Shown here: positions 45,697-56,097 of the stretch, in pieces
Layout: every line of letters starts with the position of its first letter
Numbering within the stretch: position 1 is the first letter of the stretch
DNA from: Lampris incognitus
Lineage: Eukaryota; Chordata; Actinopteri; Lampriformes; Lampridae
Assembly (NCBI RefSeq): GCF_029633865.1
Contig: NC_079219.1
Span: 12,211,420-12,275,419 of the forward strand
DNA: 64,000 nt
Reading direction: 5' to 3'
The notes under the pieces: model-generated
The model's input: only the letters and a program-made list of their open reading frames with translations
Told to the model about the DNA's origin: nothing
The model's database searches: none
Translations under genes and position numbers: made by a program

Positions 45697-46050
45697 TTTA
45701 GACCCACAAGGCCTAATTTAAAAAATGGGTTCCGACTTTCGTAAGGAGGCCACACTCTGGGCCAGAGGCGCGCGGCTATCTAGGGTGCGGGTGTGATTCC
45801 TATGCGGATCTGCCAGACTGTGGGCGGATCCGGCCCAGTGTCAGCTGCTATATGGTACAGGTGCCCGACTGACCACAGAAGGCGCTAGTGCAGCGACCAG
45901 GACACATACCCACACCCGGCTTCCCACCCGCAGACATGGCCAATTGTGTCTGTAGGGACGCCTGACCAAGCCGGAAGTAACATGGGGATTCGAACCGGTG
46001 ATCCCTGTGTTGGTAGGCAACATATTGTATTACTAGACAGAGGGCTATCA

Positions 46051-46346
46051 ATGGAAACAGTCAACGCCTATCAAACGGAGTCGGTGACACGCACAGCAGA
46101 TAACCTTTCAATGACAACAGTTGTCTGCTGCAATCTGCAGAGACAGCTTATCGGATAAAGTATTGGGAAGAGACACCTTCCGGCCATTCACCAGCCTAAT
46201 AGGAAGAGGGAGGCAGGGAAAACAAATTGCATCGAAAAGAACAAAACCAAAATAAAGTCAGTTGCATAAATCATGTGTTAACAAACGTTGCAAGGAATAT
46301 CTAGATAAAAGCTTGTCAGTCTCTATCAACCAGCACATTAAACTAT
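46051..46346. other. Unassigned stretch before the gypsy element
   Basis: No gene or repeat recognised. Confidence 0.4.
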
Positions 46347-46768
46347 TGTTACCGTAGCAGCGTAGCAACAGTGTAATTCCATTAGGAGAATAGGGAGGGC
46401 GTAGTGTTCTGACGTAGCGTGTGCGCGTGGTGGAGCGAGGGAGAGCGAGAGCGGTGTGCGTGTGAGTCTAGTCGAGTGTCGGCGCGAAATTGAATGGAGC
46501 AGTGCAGCGACAGCAGCAATTAATGTTAGCAGGTTAATAAGATAGCAAATACATTTTACGGAACAAGTCATGGTACCACTAATAAATACAAGCATATTTC
46601 TCAAGGCCAGCGTGGTGTCCCTGTGCGTGTTTTTACGACTGCCGTGTGAGTCAAGTGGGTCATTGATCCCGAAGCGAGTTACTAAACGAAACTTGGGCCC
46701 TGGGGGAAATACTCCCCCTCTGTGTTCCTCGACTGCGGCCTGGGGGCTGAGAGCAGGGAAGACCAACA
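46347..46768 (+). repeat. 5' LTR of gypsy element 1
   Basis: TGTTAC...CAACA. A primer-binding-site-like TGGCGACCACGTAGGGAC follows at 46770. Confidence 0.82.
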
Positions 46769-46893
46769 CTGGCGACCACGTAGGGACCCCCTCACATTCA
46801 ACAAAACGGCAGTGGTGAGCGTAAAAAATAAGAATAAAAAGCGAAATAAACCAGGACAATTAGCGAGCTCACCTGGCCAAGAGTTGAGCTAAG

Positions 46894-48398
46894 ATGGCGG
46901 CCTCTAGCCAAGACCCTGCTATTGAAAACACGCGGGATATTTTCGGGAACGTACCTAGCTGTTCCAATCCATTTATGACACTGACTGCAGTGGGGGAAGG
47001 GCAAGTGGAAGTAAAAACGGACTATTTGACTGACAGAAATGACAAATATGGCCATTTAACCCCTTCCTTTCTGAAGAAGAGCTAGTTAAAGTGAGACAAG
47101 GAGTGCAGCCATGAGCCCACTCAGTCGAGTTTATCAAGCGCAAACCCCTTTGTCAGTGCTACCAGGGACAGTTACTGCTTTCGAGACTGTGACATACAAA
47201 GCAAAGACCCCTGCTATCATGTGCATAACCACCAAACTCATGCCCTGACATTACAGCTGCACAATATAGCTACGCCGTCAGCTTATACCATTGCAAACCC
47301 ATTTTCCTCTGCTCATTTGGCGAGTTTTATCCAGAGCACACCCATGTCCTGTAATCCCCCACACCCTACATGCCCAGGGCTGCATACCTCTTGCTGTAAC
47401 CCACCAACAGACACTAAATATGGATACTTACCAGAGCGAGGGCATAGCCAGACTACACAGTTAAAGGGCTCATCCCCAAAATGTGAGCGGCCAAAATCAC
47501 ATTCACGCCGGGTTCGCGATGCACATTACCAGCCTTTGTCGGACAGTGAGGAGGACTACGACCACAGAGAAAGAGTCCCCGCTCTACGTCCTGGTCAGTA
47601 CGATAACACCACCCCATGGAAGGAGTTCCTCCACAGGTTAGAGAGCTGTGCTAAAGCTAATTGCTGGTCAAAAAAGACTTTGGCTGTGCACTTAAAGTTC
47701 TGCCTGGCGGGTGCACCAGGGGCAACCGTCCACAGAAGTTCCCGGTCGTCACAGTGGGATTACAGCCTTCTGGTGGTGGAAATGGAGACTGCATATGGAC
47801 CCTCTTCAGAACATGCAGCTGCAGTGGCTATTGAACTGAGGCAGCATGTCCACAAACTGAGTGAGCCTCTTCATGTTTTAAGGGATGACATAGTATATGG
47901 AAAAGTATCAGTAGCCTACAGCAACAGGGCTGAGACTGAGCAGGACACCATAGGCTTGAAGTTTTCACTAATGCTGTAGGGGATGCAGAAATTGTACAAC
48001 AATTATTAGAACAGCGACCCCACACACTAGCCCAAGCTTATGACATTGCCCGCCGACATGAAACCACTAAGCGGGCAGCTCGCCAGGTGTCTCGAGAGAC
48101 CGGCGAGTACGACTTCGAGATCGTCCATCGCCCCAGACACTTGCACAACAACGCAGACAGCCTCTCCAGGAGACCCTGCCGCCAGTCTTGTCCATGTAAG
48201 CTGCCAGGCCCATCCCTTCATCCAGCAAACGTCAATCACCAGGCTGTGCAGTGCGACTTGGACTCTGACATCAACAAGATGACGCTGGGTCCAGTGGGGG
48301 TGGAGGAGCACCCAGCTTCCACAGCAGTGAGTCTAGTGGGGTTAGATGAAGCTTTGCCTGCTGACACAGGCAGCGTAAAGCCCCCTGAGAGAATCTAA
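46894..48398 (+). pseudogene. Gypsy 1 Gag remnant fused to the end of RNase H
   Basis: From 46894 and 47221 Gag-like frames run, with PWKEFLHRLESCAKANCWS and LVVEMETAYGP. After a shift near 47960 the Gag C-terminus AYDIARRHETTKRAARQ runs directly into VSRETGEYDFEIVHRPRHL, the last RNase H segment ending HNNADSLSRRPC. The junction at about 48085 marks deletion of zinc knuckle, protease and RT. Confidence 0.8.
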
Positions 48399-48500
48399 AG
48401 AACTGAGACTAGCAACACTGAACTGTTCGGGGGCTGGTCCCCAGAGGAGCTGCAACAGGCTCAAGGAGCCGATCCAGATATTGCACCTATCAGGGCATGG

Positions 48501-50100
48501 ATGGAGGCCAGTGGAGAGCGCCCCCCATGGGTAACAGTCTCCCCATGCAGCCCGGCTACGAAGACATATTGGAGCCAGTGGAGACAGCTCTATATCCGAG
48601 ATGGGATACTGGTCAGGCGGTTTTACTGCCTGGATGACACCCAGTTCTACTCACAAGTTGTACTGCCTAGTGCCTTCCAGTCTGATGTCATGAGACAGAT
48701 GCAAGAGGAGCAAGTAGGTGGACATTTTGGTGTGGAGCGCAGTGTAGCCCGGCTGCAGACCCGATACTTCTGGTCCCGGATGAGAGGATGTCGCTCACTG
48801 GTGTGGCACCTGTACCAGCTGTGTATCCAAAGCCCAGCCTCGTAAGACACCACAAGCCCCCATGGGCACCGTTCGAGTAGGAGCCCCCATGGAGCACATC
48901 GCCTAGGACATCATGGGGCCACTGAATGAAACAGAGCTCAACTGCTATGTGCTCGTGATACAAGATTATTTCACAAAACGGGTGGAAGCCTCCCCCCTAC
49001 CCAATGAGCAGGCCGTAACTGTAGCTCCGGTGCTGGGCTCAGAGTGGGTGTGCCATTACAGAGCGCCACAGACGCTGCACAGCGATCAAGGCAGGAATTT
49101 TGAATCTGAAGTGTTTTGGAAAATGTGCACACTGTTCGGTATTGAGAAAATGCACACCACATCCTTTCGACCTCAGTCTGATGGCCAGGTTGAAAGGTTC
49201 AATACCACACTGCAAAAGATTCTGGCCACAACAGCTGAGCGATGCCACTGGGACTGGGGTCTTATGATCCCCTATGCTGTGATGGCCTACAGGGCGACAA
49301 AACACAGTGCGACTGGGTTCACTCCCAACTTCATGAAGTTTGGCCGAGAAGTGAGTGAACCTGTGGACCTGGTAGCTGGCTTACCTCCTGACGGCGACAC
49401 AGCTCCTTCAGCCCCTGAGTATATCCAACACACTCGGGAACGCCTGGAGCTGGCACATCGAATCGCCAGGGACACTCTCGGTGAGTCTGTAAGACGTGCA
49501 AAGAGACAATATGACAAAAACTGTTGCCGTACACAGGACCAGGTTGGTGATGCTGTGTGGTACCTAATCAAAGGCACATGGAGAGTCAAGAATAAGGTCA
49601 GAAAGTTCCTCCCATCATATGAAGGATCATACTTTGTCCTGAGACATTTGGATGACCTGGTGTGGCGCATCCAGAAAGGCCCAAAGACCAAGGTGAAAGT
49701 GGTTCACCATGACCAGCTGAAGCCCTACCGCCGTTGCGACCCACTGGAGAATGCCTGGGTCACGGAGAAGGCCCGGAGCTGGGCACCCATGGAGGTGTCA
49801 TCCCCAGTCCTGGACGTGGATCCTGCAGACACTTCCCTGGGTCTATCCCAACTGTTCTCCAATGCTGACACTGAGGAAACCTCCGGCTGTACCTCATCAG
49901 ATCCAGCAGTTGGATCTGATGAGATTCCAGAGGCTGCCGTTTCGCTCCCCTCCACCTCTCCTCCCCCGGATTCTGCTACTCCTGGGGACTCTCAGGATAG
50001 TGGGGGTGGTGTAGCAGAGCGACCTCAGAGCCAGCGTTCTCAGAGACCAAGCCACCAGCCAAGATCAGCCGACAGGTATGGTGAGTGGGTGGATCACTGA
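48501..50100 (+). pseudogene. Gypsy 1 integrase
   Basis: The N-terminal zinc-binding part (GGHFGVERSVARLQTRYFW) lies at 48501-48800; a shift and a TAG near 48903 follow. A 395-codon open frame 48913-50100 then holds the catalytic core with YVLVIQDYFTKRVEA, LHSDQGRNFES and GQVERFNTTL (D, D, E), the chromodomain-free C-terminal part and a Ser/Pro-rich tail. The core itself is uninterrupted, but without RT it is inert on its own. Confidence 0.85.
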
Positions 50101-50803
50101 GTTCAGAGTTTATGGACAGTTCCAGTTAAAGGACTGCTTTCAAGGTTTAAAGACAAGAAAGGGGTAGCGATGATATCATTGTTCATGGAGAGGGCAAGAA
50201 TGTGCCCTGATCTCATCGGGAGTGACGATAGTCTACCCCGAACTCCCTAGTAAAAAAAAAAAAAGGGGGGGGGGGGAATAAGGTCAGCGGTTCAGTATTA
50301 TTTGCCACTGTCAAGGCGAATTGTTTATGTTGTGTTCATTAAAAAAAAAAAGGGAACTTGAGAAGTATCGGTTTAATTTACCATATGTGCTGTGACCTAA
50401 GACTGTATTTGTGACATTTTCCTGTTAAGGGTAATATTTGGAGTCATAGAGAAGTTGAGTTTTGAATGCTCCTTTTCGCTAACGTGAGAGCTCAGAGTAA
50501 TGCATAGCCTGTATAAGGGGTATTAGTAATACTTTCTCAGGGTTTATATTCCACTGTAATATGTCACTGAAAAAAACTGCTACATAATTGTATCTGCATT
50601 GAGATGCGGCGCATTTTTTTTGTTGCTATTGCCCCACTTGTCAAAGGACTTGGAAGTCTAGTGGGTATACTTAATACTCTCAGGTGGACTGAATGCCTAT
50701 GAAGACTGTATACCTATGCATGTACAAGAAAAAAACATGTTGATGTATGTTATTAAGGTGCTGGAGTGGAATTGTGAAAATTGCCATCCAGAGTGGGGGG
50801 TAG

Positions 50804-51207
50804 TGTTACATGAGCAGCATAGCAACAGTGTAGTTCCATTAAGAGAATAGGGAGTGCGTAGTGTTTTGACATAGCCTGTGCGAGCGGTGGAGCGAGGGAG
50901 AGCGGTGTGTGTGTGAGTCTAGTCGAGTGTTGGCGCGAAAATTAATGGAGAAGTGCAGCAACAGCAGGAATTAATGTTAGCAAGTTGATAAGATAGCAAA
51001 TACATTTTACGGAAGAAGTCACGGTATCACTAATAAATACAGCATATGTCTCAAGGCCAGTGTGGTGTCCCTGTGCATGTTTTTACGACTGCTGTGTGAG
51101 TAAAGTGGGTCATTCATCCCGAAGCGAGTTACTAAACGAAACTTCGGCCCTGGAGGAAATACTCCCGTGTTCGATTACGGTCTGGGGGCTGAGAGCAGGA
51201 AAGAACC
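50804..51207 (+). repeat. 3' LTR of gypsy element 1
   Basis: Preceded by the purine tract GAGTGGGGGG. Aligns to the 5' LTR with scattered substitutions and small indels (for example loss of a GCGAGA unit), so the insertion is not recent. Confidence 0.85.
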
Positions 51208-51420
51208 CTATTCTTTATCCCTCAGAGGGGTAAAGAACTGCTCTGAGCAGTTCTTACTCAGGTGATGTGTGCGCTGGTGACCGCAATGGTGGTGTCTGTA
51301 ATGATGTGGTTGAGATTGTTGTGCCACCGCACTGGGGCCATGGCAGATTAAAGATGGCTGACTAAACAACCAGGTGTCCTGCCGATCATTCAACAACACT
51401 GATATATAGCATGGTGTCAC

Positions 51421-52641
51421 AGAGTGAAATTTTTGCCTCCAGCAAGAAAAAATTAGTCACTGAGATCTCTTCCAGCTTTGAGCTTTGATGGGAACATATC
51501 GAAAAACTGGAGACGGTGGATTCAGCAATTCAGGCTGCACATGTGCGCGAGCGAAAACGACAAAAAGCCAGAGAAACTAGTGCTTGCTGTTGCTACATTG
51601 CGCCGCCGAACAGGCTCAAGAGCTGTTTAACATGTTCACTTTTGAGGATGATGACGTGGACAAGATTGAACAACTGATTAGCAAATTTGAGGACTACTGC
51701 ACCCTGAGAAAGACATGTTTTCAACAACAGAGTGCAAAGGCCGGATGAGACATTTGACCAGTTTTTAACAGATCTCAAGAATTTGTCCAAGAAATGTGAG
51801 TACGAACATTTACTGGATGGCATGGCATGATAAGAGACCGTATAATTGAGGGCATTAGCGGGGTCCGCGGTGGTGTAGCGGTCTAAGCATCGGCTTTGTG
51901 TCGATGCAGTTGCCCACTGGGGACTGGGGTTCATGCCCCAGTCTCGTCAGATCCGACTATGGCCGTATTCGATGAAGCAGCAATAATTGGCAACGCTGTT
52001 TTCGGGAGGGGGGCGGAGTCGGCTTGTGGTCATCACACGAATGCGACTCTGGGTGTGTCGGAAAAAAGCAGTGATTCGGCTTGGATTCACCTTATCATGA
52101 AAGTGGCGAGGCGTCTCCTTCAAGACTGCCGGCCAGAGAGATACAATTGGCGAACGCATTCAGTATGAGGGTGGGTGGTTCAATTAGAATAGGGAGCGAT
52201 TGGCCACTAAATTGGGAGAAAAAGGGGAAAAAAAATCTTAGGGCATCAGAGACAATGACACTCGCAGAAGACTGTTAAGAGAAGACAAGCTAATGCGGTA
52301 CAAATGTATTGGTGTGTGTCACGCTGCAGCGTGCACACAGCAACAGACGCTCAGCTTTATAGGCATGGAGGAGAGCAGTGAGTCTACAGTATACGCTGTC
52401 ACCCAGAACGCGCAGAGGGGCATAGAGAGGGGTGCCACGGCAAGGAAAGGTGGACAAATTAGATGACGCAACGACGGCACATATGAACAGGAAAAAAATT
52501 ATAGACTGTTTTTACTGTGGTCAAACACATGCAGGAAAAACATGCCCTGCACATGGAAAAACATGCACAAACTGCAAGAAAACATCGCTCCACAAAGGTA
52601 TGCAAAAGCAGAAAAGTAAACGAAATACAGGGAGACAGTGA
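51421..52641 (+). pseudogene. Gypsy 2 Gag remnant
   Basis: QAQELFNMFTFEDDDVDKIE and ISKFEDYCTLRK, then in another frame RPDETFDQFLTDLKNLSKKC. A SINE splits the next stretch (51859-52239). After it, DNDTRRRLLREDKL and the zinc-knuckle region with CFYCGQTHAGKTC and CTNC near 52507-52590. Confidence 0.78.
51859..52239 (+). mobile_element. tRNA-derived SINE (family C) inserted in gypsy 2 gag
   Basis: A box GGTGTAGCGGTCTAAGC and B box GGGGTTCATGCCCC. Flanked by AGGGCATTAG (51849-51858) and AGGGCATCAG (52240-52249), a 10-bp duplication with one difference. Tail AAAAAGGGGAAAAAAAA. Confidence 0.88.
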
Positions 52642-52686
52642 TTCGGATGACAGCATAAGCTTAAACATAAATGCAGGCACAAGCAA

Positions 52687-54328
52687 AACAGAAGAAAATG
52701 CATGGCATGTGGAACTGTACATACAAGGAAATCCTGTAAGATTCAAAATAGACACAGCAGCACATGTGAATGCGATTCCCAAAAGACTGGTCAGGAAAAC
52801 AAAAAAGTCCTACTCATTCCAAATTCAGAGACATCTCTCTGGTTATGGAGGAAACAAACTACCCGTAGCAGGAAAATGCAGTTTGCCATGCACGCTGACA
52901 GGAAAGACGCACATGTGTGAATTCTCAATTGCGGACCTGCCAGCTGCCGAACCTACGATAGGCCTTAAGGACTGTGTAAAACTGAATTTAGTAAAATTGA
53001 TAAGGACTGTGGGGAGGACAGACAGCAGCCACACTATTCTGGAGGAGTATCAGGGTGTATTCAATGGCCTGGGATGTCTGAAGGAACCATACTGCATACA
53101 AATCAAACCAGAGGCTACACCTGTCATACATACCCCAAGGAAGATACCTGTGTCACTCACTGATAGGCTGAAAAAAGAACTGTAACGTATAGAAAAGATA
53201 GAAGTCAGTGCAAAAGTAGACAAACCAATAGAGGTGAATTCCATGATAACGGTGGAAAAACCAACGGCAGACTACGAATCTGCCTGAACCCAAAAGAGCT
53301 CAATGCTGCCATACGTAGACAACATTTCCAGATACCTACCACGGCGGGGGCCAAACACTTCAGCACGCTGGACGCCAGGTTTGGATACTGGAAAATACCA
53401 CTCACAGAGGATTTGTCATATCTGACCACCTTCAACACGCCATTCGGGAAGGTACAGATACTTGTGTTTACCATTTGGAATAAACAGTGCACAGGTGTTC
53501 CACAAGAGCATATCACAAATGTTTGAGGACATTGAAGGGGTTGTGACCTACACAGATGATTTGCTGATATATGCAAAAGACAAGGATGAACACGACAGGA
53601 GACTAAGACAAGTGCTGGAGAGAGCCAGAAAACAATAAACTTGAGGTTCAACAAGGAAAAGAGCAAAGTAGGGATCCATAAAGTGAAATACCTGGGTCAC
53701 ATTCTAAGCCAAGAAGGAATCAAATCTGACCCCAGCAAAGTACAGGCTGTGACAGAGACGGCGACACCAAAGGACAGACCTGCACTGGAGAGGTTTTTGG
53801 GCATGGTTACATACCTAATAAAATTCATACCACACCTCTCAACACTCACTGAACCTTTGAGAGAACTACTGCAGATAGAGGTGGCTTGGCACTGGAACGA
53901 AAGGCATGAAGAAGCAATGAACATCAAAGAGACTCTTGTGAATAGGGTGCAAACATCACTCAGATACTATGATGTCAAACAGCCAGTAAAACCAAGTCGA
54001 TGCATCCAAATCAGGGCTAGGTGCTGTAGCACGGCAGTCGCATATGCTTCGAAAGCACTGACCAAGACACAAGTCAATTATGCCCAAATTGAAAAGGAAA
54101 TGCTTGCCATTGTGTTTGGGTGCCACAAATTCCACCAGTTCATATACGGCAAAACAACAGAGGCTGAAACAGATCACAAACCACTGGTGTCAATATTCAA
54201 GAAACTGATTGGACGTGCTTCACCCAGGATACAGAGACGCCTTCTGAAACCACAACCATACCAGCTGAATGTAATACACAAGCCTGGAAAAGAAATGTAT
54301 GTGGGCAACACTTTCCAGGGCACACCTT
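52687..54328 (+). pseudogene. Gypsy 2 protease, RT and RNase H remnant
   Basis: Protease has FKIDTAAHVNAIPKRL (D-T-A where D-T-G is usual). A stop at 53183-53185 is followed by RT pieces: RICLNPKELNAAIRR, TLDARFGYWKIPL and VTYTDDLLIYAK (near 53549-53580), in shifting frames. 53641-54328 is open and holds KVKYLGHILSQEGIKSDPSK, the RNase H start and KALTKTQVNYAQIEKEML. Multiple shifts make it inactive. Confidence 0.82.
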
Positions 54329-55140
54329 AAAGTCACAGCACCAGGTCACAAATTGGAGGAGGATATTGAAACACAGAGGGACACCACCCTGGCTGCGCTG
54401 AGAACAATGGTGAAACAGGGCTGGCCGGAGGAGAGAAGGGATGCTCCACCACAAATCAGGGAATAATGGAACTATAGAGAAGAGTTGTGTAAAGTAGAGG
54501 GGATCATGAGGAAAAGTGATAGGATAACAGTTCCACAAACACTGAGGAGAGACATGCTGAATGAGGGACACAGAAAGAGGGGTATCAAGATGTGATGTAT
54601 GCCAAACACAAAGAAAGTGCAGGATCATGTCACTAGGAAATGGCATCCAGCAGTGGTCAAGGACATAGCGGACACCCCACGCTTATATGTGCTTGAAAGC
54701 GATGACAGGGGACTGATAAAGCCCAACCGAAGATACATAATGAGGAATAAAGAGTGGTGGAGGTGAGGAACAACAGGATGCGGAAGTGACTCAACATGTA
54801 TTCACATCTGTCACTCAGGGATCAACAGAGGGTCAGAGAGCAACAAACAATGAGCACACAACAACACAAAACACCAGTGCAGGCAAACAAACTGTGACTA
54901 CCCTGGACCCCTCCATGCACGCGCAGTGGAAGGATGATAAAACTTCCTGCCAGATATGAAGATTAAGGGAAACGCACAGAGAGGGAACACTGTGTGCAGA
55001 TAAGTAGATAGGGCGACGCACTGGTACTGCAGACCCTGACATCCCCCACCACACAGAACTACAGGGAAGCATTCTGGTCACACAGAGAGCCTACCTCAAA
55101 TGCACCGAGAGCACCTATCGCTTCAGATATCCCATTGAAA
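54329..55140 (+). other. Gypsy 2 terminal scraps and unassigned sequence
   Basis: REELCKVEGIMRKSDRI (integrase N-terminal region) and WHPAVVKDIADTPRLYVLES (pol C-terminus, near 54642-54700) can be read on the plus strand; the integrase core between them is gone. Confidence 0.6.
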
Positions 55141-55560
55141 GAAGTGCGATGAGCAGCAGGGCTGACCTTGCAGTGGCTCTGTTGGACATGGCATCATCTG
55201 ACCCCCTCTTGTACGCCACAAACTCCTCCACTGACACAGACCAGCTTTTCACACTTTACCAGTCTAGAAGCCTGGCATATGCACTTGGGAGTTATAGCCT
55301 TTGTCAGCACTGTCTGACCCACCTGGTAAAATATTTATGTGCCAGAACTTTAAATGGAATGAACATATTCTACAGCTTTATCAGGTGGTGATCTATTTGT
55401 CGCAAATACTACATTTGTATTTTTATATATCTTCGCACCAATTTTATCCATTAATTTCATTACTTCCCATTGCAGGTTTGACAAAACATAACACTGAGCA
55501 CAGTAAAGTACAGTTAAATCTCACTGTCAGGTATTGGCCATTATGGATGCAACCACAGTT
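55141..55560. other. Unassigned stretch with an 80-codon open frame
   Basis: Plus frame 55149-55391 (MSSRADLAVALLDMASSDP) has no recognised match; no splice context. Confidence 0.3.
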
Positions 55561-55919
55561 GTAGTAGAAGTAATAATAAGAGCGATAAAAGCCAACAAGC
55601 CCGACATTGTTATCAAGGACAGAAAACAAAAGAGGTGCATGCTCATCGACATGGCAATACCATCCGAAAAAAAACACCACTGGGAAAAGTCACAGAGAAG
55701 CTGACCAAGTACAAATAGCTGGAGATTGAAATCAGCAGGATGTGGGGAATGAAGACCGAAACAACACCAGCGGTCATCGGTGCTTTAGGACTCATGAAGA
55801 AGGGAACGGAAAAGTTCACCAACCTTATCCCAGGAAACATCAACATCTGTACAGTCCAGAAGATCACCCTACTCGGAACAGCCCACACATTACGACAAGT
55901 AAAGTCAATCAAGTGACAT
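55561..55919 (+). pseudogene. Fragment of a conserved retroelement ORF end
   Basis: In shifting frames: ANKPDIVIKDRKQKRCMLID, MAIPSE, LEIEISRMWGMKTETTPAVI and GALGLMKKGTEKF. This wording is common at the C-terminal end of RT-like proteins scattered in fish genomes; the parent element is not assigned. Confidence 0.6.
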
Positions 55920-56097
55920 CTGCCCTATAGTGTCTCAGGTTCATAGTTTGGATCTGGCTCTACAGGACGTAAAACAGGAAACATGAAAGAAATGATAATA
56001 ATAATAAATTGAGTTTGTATAGCGCTTCATATCTGAGGAGACAGATATGCGCTTCTTCGATAAAAGACTATCGTGAAAGAAAAAAAAAGAAAATATA

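Larger units (their letters stand above)
41998..45857 (-). mobile_element. hAT-type DNA transposon carrying a DUF4371/ZMYM1-like transposase
   Basis: Inverted sequence ACTGGGCCGGATCCG lies at 42009-42023 and, reversed, at 45825-45839, close to the SINE break points. It encloses the minus-strand transposase remnant. The outer borders are approximate and I could not define a clean 8-bp target duplication. A (CA)n lies at 42291-42343. Confidence 0.75.
41772..46050 (-). mobile_element. SINE family A, reversed copy split by a hAT transposon
   Basis: The 3' half is at 41772-41997 and the 5' half (CTGTAGGGACGCCTGACCAA, GGGGATTCGAACC) at about 45858-46050. Placed end to end they match the unit at 40670-41108, so the intervening 3.9 kb is an insertion. 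Confidence 0.85.
46347..51207 (+). mobile_element. Gypsy-type LTR retrotransposon with both LTRs and an internal pol deletion
   Basis: LTRs at 46347-46768 and 50804-51207 start TGTTAC and are clearly homologous. CTAT flanks the left LTR (46343-46346) and follows the right one (51208-51211), a probable 4-bp target duplication. Inside are Gag-like frames, the very end of RNase H, integrase and a 3' UTR. Protease and almost all RT are absent, so the copy is non-autonomous. Confidence 0.88.
51208..55140 (+). mobile_element. Second gypsy-type retrotransposon, broken
   Basis: Begins with a truncated LTR-like leader and TGGTGTCACAGAGTG (51413), a primer-binding-site-like sequence. Gag, zinc knuckle, protease, RT, RNase H and a scrap of pol C-terminus follow in order. 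Integrase core is deleted. A SINE is inserted in gag. Confidence 0.8.

Noticed and set aside
46338..46859. 173-codon minus-strand ORF
   Set aside because: Lies antisense across the 5' LTR of the gypsy element; no family match.
51859..51960. Candidate tRNA gene
   Set aside because: Part of a SINE with a target-site duplication.
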